Source of the DNA: Dallia pectoralis
Taxonomy: Eukaryota > Chordata > Actinopteri > Esociformes > Umbridae
Assembly: GCA_029465975.1 (NCBI GenBank)
Contig: CM055730.1
Location: 13,168,767 to 13,232,766 of the forward strand
Length of the DNA stretch: 64,000 bases
Reading direction: 5' to 3'
Of this stretch, positions 1 through 11,862 are shown in pieces (within the stretch, counting starts at the first letter, position 1; every line of letters begins with the position of its first letter). Under the pieces are notes generated by a model. It worked only from the letters and a program-made list of their open reading frames with translations. It did not search any database and was not told the origin of the DNA. Position numbers and translations under genes: made by a program.

Positions 1-2039
1 ATTATGTCATTAGTGCATCACATGACTCTTTTCAAGACATTCCAGAATGACATATATGAGCGCTCTAGCAGCATTGTGTCATATTACCATGAGTCGTTGC
101 TGGTTCGCCCCAGACTGGGAAAGGGAAGGTTGAAAATGTCTGTCTAAAAATCTCAACCATATTTGGCCGCAGAGAGCAAGATAACACAGTCATCTGGGAC
201 AGCAGGGGACTTTCATTCTTAGTTTAGTATTGTTTACTGTTTAGTGAGCATGGAAAGCATTTATCTCTTCTGGGTGTTGGCATCACTGGGCAAATCACTG
301 CTGGGTTCTTTTTCTAATCTTTAATAGTTTGCAAACGCTGCCACATCTGACAAGTGTCAGAGGAGGCGGTGTAGGGGGATTCCATCTTAATCCTATACTG
401 TTCTTTTTTATGTTTGATTGCTCTTTTGAGATCATGTCGGTTTGTGCCGGGCTTGCACCTACAAGAAAGTGACACCTCTGATTTGTATCTGGTGGTGAGG
501 GGATGGCAGTAATCGTTTCTCTCTGCTACCTGTCACACCTCCTGGTACATACGATATTCTACCATTTGGCTCTTAAGTAAATGTGTAATTATTTTACCAT
601 GTTCAGGTATAACCACAAGTACCCCACTAGACTAGAGGGATTTTAAGCACAATTGCATGAATCAAAATGAATATTTGATCTTTGAAGTAAAAATACAGAA
701 TGACTCATACTTTGACTCAGCTATTTTTAAATAAATAATAAACAATGCATGTATGGTAATACGTTTACACTGGAACATACAACAGTATCTGACGCTTATA
801 TTGATCATGATGAAATTGATGTGTTTCTTATAATGTACATTTTTCCCAGGAAAGGAGATTTTTATGAAAGTGTAGTCTTCATGAACACTTGAAATAAAAT
901 AGATGATCGGCATGTACAAGTTAAATGTTATGTAAAATTAGACATTTGAATTATCTTTGCTTCAATTCTAGTATGTTATTGCAGTTCACTGAACTATATA
1001 CCTACCGTACTGGTTGTGTATTACCTACTGTACTGGTTGTGAAATGTGGTATGGTTGCAAATGAAACAGTAATCTGTTACTTAAATATTAGGTATAAATA
1101 TTCAGATTAAAAGCCCGGAAAAAAGATATGTCAGTCTTCTAAACGCCAAAGTAGTTCATTAACTTAGAAATTTCCCTTTACAATGAATCGATGAATGAAT
1201 TTGCTTTAAATGAATGGTTTTGTGGGTGTGACAACCATTTACTATTGATAAAGACATTACTTATTTTTTTCTGTTCTGATCTAATACAAAAATGATGTTC
1301 TTTTCTTTTCCAATTCTCATAACATAACTTGGATCAGAGGGGCCCACTTAAATATTATATCCCACAACAAAGGGAGGAACTGAGGGTGGTTGTGAAATCA
1401 AAGGGGCTCGTGAGAATGAAGTGAAACAATATCCCCTCTCTGAAATTGTTTCCTCTTGCAGTACAAGTAGAAACGAAGAGGAAATGAGAAACCAAAAATG
1501 TGTTAATTGCATTTTTTCTCCGTACTCTTTAGTCTGTCAAAAATAGCCCGGAGAACATAATGTACAACACGATTAATTATAAGCTAACCTGACAAGGCTG
1601 TTTCCAAGTGAACCATCATTATTGAGGTTATGGTCTTGCATGTAATTATTGCTTTTTTTTCTCGACCATGGTTATGCCTCCCAGAGTATAGAACATATAA
1701 CAACACACCCCACAGTCAAGTGGCAACAACCTTTACACACACATACACCATGTACAAATACACACACTACATAAACTACACACAAATAGGATCACCTTTA
1801 TCCGCTAAGTAGTTTTTCTCCTATTCAGAATTCTACTGGGTGTGGTGGTTATTCTAGTGGTAGACAACATGAATAGACAAAATACACAACATTTTCAAAG
1901 TGTATATGTTATATTGTGTACAAATGGTGTGCTGTGAGCTCATTTTATAATGAGATAAGTGTGGTCTTTATGCTAGTCTATTTTTAATTGAAACATTAAT
2001 TGTTTCTATACATACTTTGTCTTCGTCAAAGAATTCTCG
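1..2039. other. AT-rich intronic sequence, nothing recognised
   Basis: No gene, RNA or recognisable transposon is seen. Only very short open frames occur, with no homology I recognise. A small local duplication of a TACTGTACTGGTTGTG-like motif lies near 1000-1045. Confidence 0.5.
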
Positions 2040-2767
2040 ATTTGCAGCAATCGCAGCCTTGCAGCTTTTTTAAGATTGTAGTTGTCAATTTGTTTTTGTA
2101 ATCTGAAAATATGTCTCCTCATGTTTCTAGAAACACCTCCCTCTAGATAGAATGGCTTGGTGGGCACAACATCAAACATGTCCCACTACAATCACCAAAG
2201 CACACCCAGACCATCACATTGCCTCCAGCATACTTGACAGATGATGTCTGACAAATGTTTTACGTGACCTAACCATATCAAACTTAGAATAGTCTGTCCA
2301 CAATACTTTGTTTCATACTTCTTCTGTCTAATGTCTTTGCACATTTGTCCATCTTAATCGTTTCCTTTGATTGGCATTCTGAGATGTGTGCTTTTTCTTT
2401 TCAACTCTGCCGATAAGGCCTGTGTCCCAGAGTCTTTAAAGTCTCTGATTTACAGCCTCTATTCAAACCCACAATAGCTGATGCTCCAGATACTCATCTA
2501 GGCAAAATAAGGTTTGTTTTTTGCGTCTTTATAACATAACTGCAAGAAGGTGTTTCTAATTATCAACTACCCTTTTAAAATGAATACACATGAGTGATGG
2601 TTGCTGATTTCAGGCCTCTGTATGCCTGTACGGAGATATTCCATTAGAAAATCAGCAGTGCAATGTTCATTTACAACGTTATCATTATTTTAATGGACGG
2701 AAATGTGTGTTTTGTTGTGATAACAAGGACAATTCTAAGTGACCCTAAACTATTGCACAGCAGTGTA
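2040..2767 (-). mobile_element. Degraded Tc1-like DNA transposon
   Basis: Read on the minus strand, 2140-2480 matches the middle of a common fish Tc1-like transposase gene: the segments around 'cagaccatcacattgcctcc' and 'tctgtccacaatactttg' are characteristic. The high-coordinate end (about 2735-2767) resembles the terminal repeat of that family, where 'aagtgaccctaaactattgcac' stands for the usual inverted repeat. There is no intact reading frame, so the copy is dead. The low-coordinate boundary is uncertain. Confidence 0.7.
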
Positions 2768-2902
2768 TAGACAGTTTGAGTGCTGTACAACGCAGGGGGG
2801 ATGTGGTACAGTACAGTCCTATTCATCTTTCTCAAACAGATGGCCAATTGCTGAGGGCCACAGCTTGGAGAAAGAAACGTTCAGTCATGATTGACGTGTG
2901 TA

Positions 2903-2928
2903 CACACACACACACACACACACACACG
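2903..2928. repeat. (CA)n microsatellite
   Basis: About 13 tandem CA dinucleotides read directly from the sequence. Confidence 0.9.
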
Positions 2929-2929
2929 T

Positions 2930-4236
2930 GACAGGTTCCCCTGGTACCTAGAGGACATTGGCTGTTAGCAAGGTGCTAGGGCCTGACTAGTGTGTGTGAC
3001 AGTAATTGCTGGTGTGGTGTAGTAAAGGTACTCTGGGGAAACAAAGGCAGGGTAATCGTGACGCATGGTAAAGCATGTTGGTGGCTGCTGTAATGCAGAA
3101 ACCATGTTGTACCTACTCTGTGGTTCGGACTTTATCAAGGTCTCATGGAAGGCACCATTCACCCTGACCAGGGTCAGGCATACTCCATCACTGTCAAGTT
3201 CATAATGTGCTGAAGTCGTACCTCCTTTATAAGACAATATGAGCCTTGAAGAGATCGCTCTCATCCAGGATAGATTTCTACGCTATCTGGTAAAAATCTT
3301 TGTATTAATTATTATTTTGGGTATTTTAGTGAGCTCTACACCATGTCATCAGATGTCACGATCCTTTGAGTCTCCTTGAGAGTTGAAAGTAGAAAGTCAG
3401 CAATTCAGTTGGACTGTGGACTTTGAATATATAATAAAAGTTACAGGGTTACTCGATTCAGATTGAAATTATCAATACAAATAAAAAAGCTTTATGGTTT
3501 ACGTTTCTGCTGAGGGGCCAATGGGCCTGGATCAGTCAGGGTGGGCGGTCACAGATCTAGAGCTGGATGTTTTATCACTGACACAAAGTGACTTCATAAA
3601 GTTGATAGCAGCATAGCTTGTGGTATTGATATGGACGTTAACAGAATTGCCTTTGATGATGCACTGTAAATCAGATTGTGACTGTCGCTATTGGAGGACA
3701 TCTGCTTATTCCCAGAACTGGATGTCATGAAGACACACAACACCATCGTTAAACTATATATAACATGTTTGGGGTCCAGATAATGGCCTTTATCAGATAT
3801 GTATGCAGTCATTGGCAGGTTTCAATCTCAAACTTGCTTAAACCGTTACCAATGATGACTGTTTAATTAAGCCTAATTAGCAAACATGTGTGTTGAAATA
3901 TTGTTAAATTACTTTAAGTAGTAACTATCAAACTGTTAAGATAAAAACCAAATTAATTATCTTTCAAATGTTTAGTTTATCCCAACCAACAAATTATTTA
4001 TTGACAAAAATGATGCTTATGAACATAATTATCTTAACTAAGTTATATCAACCCTAAAACAGTATGGCTTGAATCATTCATGCAAGGGATTAAATCATAT
4101 CTGGCAGGCCCCTCCTGCAGGTTGCGTGCAAAGGAACAGTGTTTGTTGCCTAGCCTTTTACTAATGATGTTCCCCAAGGATCGGTTCTAGGCCTCTTTTC
4201 GCACAAAACGACAAGTCCCATGGCTCTGTCATTTGA
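2930..4236. other. Intronic sequence, nothing recognised
   Basis: No recognisable gene, RNA or transposon. A 99-codon minus-strand open frame (2965-3264) has no recognisable family and no splice or promoter context. Confidence 0.45.
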
Positions 4237-4640
4237 TTATATTTGATTCAAGTTTATTGTCATTGAACAGTAGAAGTACATTACAACAAAATGGAGTCTG
4301 CATCCAACCAGAAGTGCAAAAAGAGCATTGCAAAAATGTTTTGCATTTGACATCTCACTGTCTGTTTTACTGCAATTCGCTTTTGGTTGGCACTCATAGT
4401 ATGCCACCAATCTCCAGCAACTTAAAATGCAGCTTCCCCTGTCCCATTTCACCCGATGTCTTTGCTCTGATTGTTTCTGCTACACCTCCAGTGTGCTTGC
4501 CAATGGAACAAAAGGAGGAGATTCTCCCTCATACCTTCAAGAAATGTACAAAATTCTACATCATTGACTGGGCTCTTTGTTTTTTGCCCTCTGGAAAGTT
4601 AGCCGTCTTGCTCCTTCGGCAATAGGCAGTCTTCTCTGTC
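4237..4640 (-). mobile_element. 3' end of a CR1/L2-like LINE, truncated
   Basis: The low-coordinate end (TTTGATTCAAGTTTATTGTCATTGAACAG...) is the reverse complement of the TCAATGACAATAAA-type tail typical of teleost L2/CR1-like LINEs. The next about 75 bases resemble the tails at 8957 and 19498 in this window ('gcatccaaccagaagtgc' is shared). Beyond about 4330 similarity to those copies fades, so the outer boundary is approximate. No coding function remains. Confidence 0.6.
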
Positions 4641-4680
4641 CTGGAACCTCAATGGTAGTACTAGCTTTCACTGGAGCCAA

Positions 4681-4815
4681 GGACAGCACAACCTAGGACA
4701 GCACAGCCAAGGACAGCGCAGCCTAGGACAGCACAGCCTAGGACAGCACAGCCAAGGACAGCACAGCCTAGGACAGCACTGCCTAGGACAGCACAGCCTA
4801 GGACAGCACAGCCAC
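4681..4815. repeat. 15-bp minisatellite, 9 copies
   Basis: Nine exact-length units of GGACAGCACAGCCTA with single-base variants (CCTA/CCAA, GCACA/GCGCA). Since 15 is a multiple of three, it produces a spurious repetitive minus-strand open frame (AVLGC repeats). Confidence 0.95.
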
Positions 4816-6589
4816 AGCATCTGCCCATGTTCAGAAAATACCCTTGCATTGAGTACCTAAAATAGTTCCAATGCCACCACTTGACTTTGTTAACTTTGGT
4901 AATTATCTTTACCATTTCTATAGTCTTTTTTCAGCAATGACTGTTACTGTAAATCTATTTATTGATTAGAATGGACTTGTAATCAATAAATGAATGTCTT
5001 TTTCACCTAGTTTTCTTAAAATGTTTGCAATTAAGTCAATCTGGAAGAAAGAACATCTGCTAAATCACTAAAATCCAAATATAAATGTAGAGACCAAACT
5101 AACAGTCACTTGTTTAATAGAATTTAAATCAAATTACCTATATTTGCATAATTCACATTTACTGTTGTAACTTACATATTTAGGCTGTGCAATATTCAGA
5201 CAAAAGTATCAAGTACGAATATTTGTGTATGTTTTCTGAAGTAACATTTTCTCTTGAATTGAATTTTTGTTTCACATGTTTATTCCAGCAAAATGTATAT
5301 TAGTGGATCCACTAATTTGTGGAAATTTTACTGTTGTCAGGGCTTTTGTGGCTATACTGAATCCTAACCAAACAATTGAGGAGTTTGTTATTTTGGAATG
5401 TTTTCAGAGGGTGCTCTAAATTTCTCTGATGTACAGTTCTAGCTGTGCTAAATTAATGTTACCATACCAGTAATGGGGATTTACATGGTTTTAAAATATG
5501 TACATGCTGTACAATCTGACATAAATAAAACATAGTCCATGCACTCCATCTGTTCATATTAATAAAATATGTTGTCAAGAAAATCAAACTGATAATTGCA
5601 CTGGATATTTAAAGTCTCGCTTCAGCCTTTGTTCGGTTGTTTTTACATCTGTTCCACTCTTTTCAGAGCTTATAAAGCTTTCACTTATTAAAAAAAACTT
5701 TTAAGATGATTGATTGTACCAGTGAGTGCATATATTATGAATCACTTTACAAAAATAAGGATGTCAGTGGTATATCAAAGCCACTAAATTTCTAAGTTAT
5801 CCATAATGTCGTACTGTGCATACAATATGTCATAAGTCACTTGGATTTTGAGGTTATTTAGAGTAGAAATTCTCTCGAAGACTACACAAAAAAGTTGACG
5901 GTTTTTTAATACCTAAATTGTTTTGTGCTAAATTCGTCCAAACATTAGAATTTTTTTAATAAAGGACCTTTTTTCTTTCTTTTCCCTCTCCCTGTGACCA
6001 ATATAATATTGTGTTCAAACTTCCGATTTTAGCTTAATGTCTTTATAATCTTTGCTTAATGTTTAGATTGGTGATTCTGCTGAGAGATAAAGTGGTTGAC
6101 AATTTGATGATGCCATTTTTATAGGATTTATTCTCATTTATTTGCAAAGTTTATTTTTGTTCTTACTTTAAACCAAGGGCATAGAAGCAGGTTGGATACG
6201 GGTGCGCATTTAAATCCCTTGACCCCTCTAAGTAGGGACAACACTTCAATTACCTTTTTCAACAACGTATTCTTATTTCAATAGTATTATTTTTATTTCA
6301 ATGTAAAAGTAGTTTTAAAAAACATTCTCATGTGGCCTAATACATTTTCACAATACTGAATTTATAGGAGATATTATTAGGAACAGACATTTTGTTTGTT
6401 ATCATTCACATCCCATATATGCTGGTACATAAGACTACTGTTATTTTAGGGATCATGTGTAGAAACTATGTTCTAGGCTATTTTTAAAGAACAATTACAG
6501 CCTTTATGGTGTCAAAAATCCATAACTGCAATATGTGACAAAATTGTTTTTTAGAGATGCATATTAACAATACCATATCCGGACTTGCA
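4816..6589. other. AT-rich intronic sequence, nothing recognised
   Basis: Strongly AT-rich, with many homopolymer A/T runs. No gene, RNA or transposon recognised. Confidence 0.5.
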
Positions 6590-6990
6590 CGTCATATTGT
6601 GTGTGTGACTATGTCCAGAAAGGATTGTGAATGTCAGGGTCAAGCATGTCTTTTGGGGTTTAGATATCTTTCTGTTGTCCTCTTTCAGGCCAATTGTGTA
6701 CATCTCTAGTAGCTTTAAACTTCTTAATTATTGCTCTGATAGTGGAAATGGACATTTTCCATCGTTGGGCTATTTTCTTCAGATTTGTGCAGCTTAACAA
6801 TCTTTGGTTGCTCATCATTACTGTATTCTCAGATCTTTCCCATAGTGATGGATGAATACAGGAATTCGGCCTTTGCGTCACCTCGTATTTATGGCAATGA
6901 AAGAACAAGAGGATAAACAGCGAAGACATTTTGTTCACAGCCCATGTTGCTCGTATTTACCAAGGGTGCCAATATTATCAGAGGCCACTG
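6590..6990 (-). mobile_element. Tc1-like transposon fragment with transposase DNA-binding domain
   Basis: On the minus strand, 6660-6800 encodes KKIAQRWKMSISTIRAIIKK and then a GRG-like basic segment. This is the helix-turn-helix and hook region of Tc1/mariner transposases. The high-coordinate end, ending CCACTG followed by TA at 6991-6992, matches the inverted terminal repeat (CAGTGGCCTC...TATTGGCACCCTTGG read outward-in) of a fish family that begins CAGTGCCCTCCGAAAGTATTGGCACCC. The catalytic part is missing, so this is a 5' remnant. Confidence 0.75.
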
Positions 6991-7696
6991 TATCTCCATC
7001 GCTTTCTCATCTCGTGCTCCCTTTTCACCTCTTATGAGGTGTTGAAATTGTTACTGCCTGGCAGCAAGGTCATACGCAAATGCTTTCTCTCACTCTCTGT
7101 CTCTGTCTCTCCCTTAAACACCCACACGGACACGTACTGACTAGAGTGTTCAGAGCACAGGCTTTGAAAGTAAAGACGGAAAGAGACGAGGTGAAAGCGT
7201 CGGAGATGGGTTTGCTCCTATAGGTCATCCGTGACAAAATGGCTCTGTGAAAAGATGGAGGCTCGATCCTTTGGATCTCTCTGAGAGAATAAGAGGGAAC
7301 ATCGAGGCAGATGAAATCAGAAGATCAAGGTCAGGTTTCCAGTATAAATCAGAGAGCAGCTCGGAAGTGCAACACGCGCGAAGAGAGAGAGAACCGCATC
7401 TAGTTGATGGACACACTTGGTTTTTTGAGCTTCTCCGCAGGATGTTCAGATATATCACACATACGTGACAGTGCTACGGTTAAGACCTTTGGTATACGCT
7501 GCATGGATATCAATAAAAAAAGATGTCAGCTTATGCACCATACACTACATCACTTTTTATATAATATCTCTCTTAGGATAATGACCACTGGGAGGAAGCT
7601 TTGAAAAAGAGGACCAAAGAACAAACTGTCCTTTCATCCTCAGCCTATCCCTGGGATCTATCACAGTTGAGTGCCTACACAGGCGAAGGCCCTACT

Positions 7697-7756
7697 GTGG
7701 CGTGGTGTGGCGTGGTGTGGCGTGGTGTGGCGTGGTGTGGCGTGGTGTGGCGTGTG
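7697..7756. repeat. 10-bp minisatellite CGTGGTGTGG, about 6 copies
   Basis: At least five perfect copies (7701-7750) with partial copies on both sides. It is strongly G-rich on the + strand. Confidence 0.95.
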
Positions 7757-8418
7757 TGATATCTCCCAGACTTGCTTCTCGGTCTTTTCTCTCGTTTTTC
7801 AAGAGGATTTCAGATGTTTTCTCTGTTTTAAAAAGACGCCCACGCGTGGCCCCGAGGTTTTGTACGTCCCCTGACCCAGACACGTCTGTGGCGTGCTATC
7901 TTTATTTATGAGCCTCTGGAGTCCCACTTGAATGGCGGCGCTGTGGCAGTCTGCACACGTTAGGCGTGCTCACCTTTTGCCTTTGCAAACTTTTTGCCAG
8001 TGCCTTGTATACATTTTCAAACCGGGCCAGGCACCACCGTGCATTTAAATACAGTCTGCTTTCGCGATTCCGACCGATATTCCACGCGTGTCGTCGCTAT
8101 CTTTGCAATTTGCCATCTTTGAACACCGTCGTTCTATATTCTCAGTAGGAAATAATGTGAACATGGCTGTGCCTGTTGAACCCCTGTCCTTTGTCTTGCT
8201 GTGAAAGCAGAGCTAATGTGGTGAATATGGTATCTTCAAGGCAGTATGGCTACAAGGCAAAGTAAAAGGCGGGGGTGCGCTATGCTGGTGAAACATGTGA
8301 TTAGAAATCTTACAACGCATGCTATTAAAGCGTAATTAAACTGGCCCCCATGAAAGCTGCACATTTTTTTTTATTTATGGCTGTGTGCTGAATTTTTGCA
8401 TCTGTGAGCAAATGTACA
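7757..8418. other. Intronic sequence, nothing recognised
   Basis: Moderately CpG-containing, no repeat structure seen and no coding signal I recognise. Confidence 0.4.
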
Positions 8419-8957
8419 AACTCTGAAACCCTTCGGTAACCTTGCACTCACACTGCTACTTATTAATTTTATCTGCCAATTGCACAATGTAATGTTGTTC
8501 CCCCATTGCTACCTCTTGCCTACACACTGCTAAATTATTGACTTGATCTGCCATTTGCACATACATCCTGTGGTACCCCTCTTGCTTCCTCTTGCCCTGC
8601 ACACTGCTAAATTATTGACTTGATCTGCCATTTGCACATACATCCTGTGGTACTCCTCTTGCTTCCTCTTGCCCTGCACACTGCTAGCCTATTTATTATC
8701 GTTGCCTTTTGCACAATGCTTATCGTTTGTACGATCCGTTAAGCACTTGCACAGATGTTCTCTGCTTGTGTTGCCTTCTGCATATTTGCTACATTGTTGA
8801 ACTAAATACCTGCACATAAACTTATCCATGTCAATTGCACATCCTCACACTGTACTCCATATCTTTTTGCACTGATCTTTTGCACTTCTGGTTGGGTGCA
8901 AACTGCATTTCGTTGTACTGTACTGTCCAATGACAATAACGTTTAATCTAATCTAAC
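8419..8957 (+). mobile_element. 3' end of a CR1/L2-like LINE with a 77-bp internal duplication
   Basis: It ends GCATTTCGTTGTACTGTACTG then TCCAATGACAATAACG and an (ATCTA)-like tail, the usual end of this LINE group. It is a close reverse-complement match to 19498-19921. Inside it, a segment beginning CACTGCTAAATTATTGACTT recurs with a 77-bp period (starts 8525, 8602, partial 8679). The copy is 5'-truncated at about 8419 and non-coding. Confidence 0.75.
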
Positions 8958-10370
8958 AGGTGTGGCTGAAACAACTGAACTCAATAATTAGTAGGGCTGT
9001 CCACATACGTGTGGCTATATAGTGTATATAGATATAGAAATAGATACAGTATGCCTTGAATCTGGCTACTCCAAAAGTTGTTGGAAAATTATTTGTTCTT
9101 GTCGGTTTGTGATGTCATAGCATTATTACTGATACAATAAAACATAAGAAAAAGAGCAGAAAGAAAAGCGAGCTCTACATATTATCTTATTATCAACCAC
9201 AAAAGCACAAGTGAAGACCATGGTTGTTAGGAAATACTATTGTTCCCCTATAAAGCCTAAGAAGCAACTTTCTTCTTTTCACTTTTACTAAATCACATCA
9301 ATAGTGTACAAATAAATTTGAGTAAATGATGACGATTTGTTGTTGTGTGTGTGTGTGTTATATTTGTGTGTGCGTATGTGCGTGAAAGAAAGAGAGAGCA
9401 TGAAAGAATCAAGGTCAGACAGTAATTCACAATTTTTCTCTTTCCAGACCACGAGACACGCCAAGCCTTGGGGATGAAATGTGATTATATAGAAGTAATT
9501 GAATCCCGGTTTGCAGCTTGATGAAAAGTCAGAAAGAAAGAGAGAGAAAAACAGACACATCAAAAAAGGTGCAGTGGCATTGAGTCTTAGATTTAAAATA
9601 AAGGAACATAGAAAATTAGCGTAATTGTAGTCTTCCAGTCAAATGTGAATGTTACGATCTTTAGGATTCCTTCTTCAGATGATACAGTATGAGTCCAATA
9701 TGTCATTAGATGGCAAATGTCTTCATACTTAATCTATGCGCAAAATGTAAATCTATTGGGGTTTTCACATAGTTGATCATGGAATATACTACATATCACC
9801 TTTAGGGGGTACCCCTATTTGATTATAACTACGTCATGCTACTGTAACAATAACAACGTACATTAATTGTACTGAAATCTCGAAATAATTTCAAGGTGCT
9901 GTGAGACAAAGGCATAGGGGATAATGGCATAGGGATTAGCATAGCAATGGGACTCATCCAGCCAGTAGGTCCTTTGACCAAGCGTTCTGATCTATCTGGA
10001 GTGTGAGAGAAAATATTGAGACCGATCGGCTTTATTTAGTAAGTACATTTCTGTTTACATAATGTATGTTATTAAAACAGTCAAATATTTCCGTATGTTG
10101 CAGAGATCTTCTACCGTTTGCCCCCAATCTAATTATATGAAAAAAAATATTTATGAAGGTCATTAAAATCATTATAAGAAACATATTATCAAAATGATCT
10201 TAGTGTGTTATTTATACATTTTCATTTACATTAAAATGGTGGTTTCTTTAGCAGATATCCCAAGCTCCTGTTTAGCCATTTTAAAGCTCTGCTCTATTCC
10301 TAGACCAGTTTTTGAATCTTGTTTGTGGATTGGCTAAGGGGGTTTACAGAGTGTGGTGCACCTGGCCGGC
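8958..10370. other. AT-rich intronic sequence
   Basis: No gene or classified element seen. It contains a short (TG)n run at about 9341-9360 followed by GA-rich sequence near 9385-9400 and 9530-9550. Confidence 0.45.
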
Positions 10371-10730
10371 ATCGTCGTGTTTAGCGGGTTGGTAATGAAA
10401 TAAATTTGACATGTCCCCTCGCGCTCCATTGATGCCTCGAGGTGTGTTGGGTGCTCGTGAGGTCATCGAAAGGTAAAGGGGTTGAGCGTCTGCTCCTTTT
10501 CAACACGTCATGTTTTTTTCGTTCTAGACTCGGTCGCGCGAGCAGCGCGATAAGAATCATAGTGGAATCGGATGTGCTTCGGAGGACAGATATCTCAACA
10601 TCAACTCTCTCGAGTCTGCTGGGAGTGACTGTGATACAGCGGGGCATTAATCAACAAATGGATGTGGTGGAACAAGCAGTCCCTTTATGCTTGGGAAGCG
10701 TGGTGCCTGGCCATTTCCTGTAAACCTTAG
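10371..10730. other. CpG-containing, sequence-complex intronic block
   Basis: This block stands out from its AT-rich surroundings by many CG dinucleotides and lack of low-complexity runs. Overlapping short open frames occur on both strands, with no family I recognise. It could be a conserved non-coding element, an enhancer or an unclassified transposon. I cannot decide from one sequence. Confidence 0.25.
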
Positions 10731-11639
10731 TTTTCTTCCCCTGTTGCCTCAGCTATTCAGTTGCATAGACACAGATTGAAATCCAACTCATGTATTGGTG
10801 GTTGATGACCGAATTCTGGGACTAAATTAGAAGAAAACTTTGGACAGGATGTTTTATTTATTTTTTTAAGCCCCACGATGTAATAAATAATACATGAGAT
10901 ATGACAAATAGGCCTAGGCCAACATAATGATGTGTCTACTGAATGAAGAGGGATTATACTATAGCATGGAATCGATGTGATTATATCTATACAAGACGTT
11001 TGAACGAATGGTGGGTCCCATAGCAATAAGAACTGACTCTTACCCCTGGGTACAACAACCAACCGTAGAAGACTAGGAAAACTGTGTTTTTTCTAACCTG
11101 CCCCTGGGGAGCCAAACAGTTCTGTTTATTGCTTCTACACGGTTAAGCAATGTAACTTACCTGGTGTGTTTAATGACCTGGTGCGTTTGGTACTGATGTT
11201 GATTTCTAAACGTGACTGCTCTTAGGAACACAGTCTATTGCTGCCCTGTACTGGGTGGGGTATATATCACACTGCAATGGAGTTTGATACCCCACACTGT
11301 TTACTGGGAGTTTCAGATTCAGCTGAACAACGACATTTTAGTTGCGAAATGTGTCGTCAACTTAACCGGATCAACTGGACGACATTGAGACGATTATGTC
11401 TAGTGAGTTGTGACTGTAAATCACGGGGAGAGGGGAAGTGAGGAAAAAGTGTGAGACTATTGGAGTTGAGAGGTGGAGATGAATGGAAAGACAAGCGCGC
11501 GTCTCATCTGGAGTGGAGTATTGTGCAGATGAAAAACACGGATAGCGAGAGGGAACAAGAACAGGGTGCCATGACACACTGCTGCAGACGGAGAGAGAAC
11601 AGCAGGGAATAGACATAAAAAGAAGAGGGACAAAGAATC
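10731..11639. other. Intronic sequence, nothing recognised
   Basis: Mixed-composition sequence with no gene, RNA or transposon I recognise. Confidence 0.4.
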
Positions 11640-11732
11640 GAAAAAGATAGGGTGATGGAGAGAGGTAGAGAGAGAGAGGGATAGAAAGAGAGGTAGAGAG
11701 AGGTAGAGAGAGAGGGATAGAGAGAGACAGGG

Positions 11733-11763
<31 letters not shown>

Positions 11764-11862
11764 GAGAGGGATAGAGAGAGAGAGGGATAGAGAGAGAGGG
11801 GTAGAGAGAGGGGTAGAGAGGTAGAGAGAGAGAGGGATAGAGAGAGAGGGAGAGAGAGGTAT
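11640..11862. repeat. Purine (GAGA/GATAGA) tract
   Basis: About 220 bases of near-pure purine on the + strand made of GAGAGA, GGTAGAGA and GGATAGAGA modules. It gives a serine/leucine/proline repeat reading frame on the minus strand that is an artefact of composition. Confidence 0.9.
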
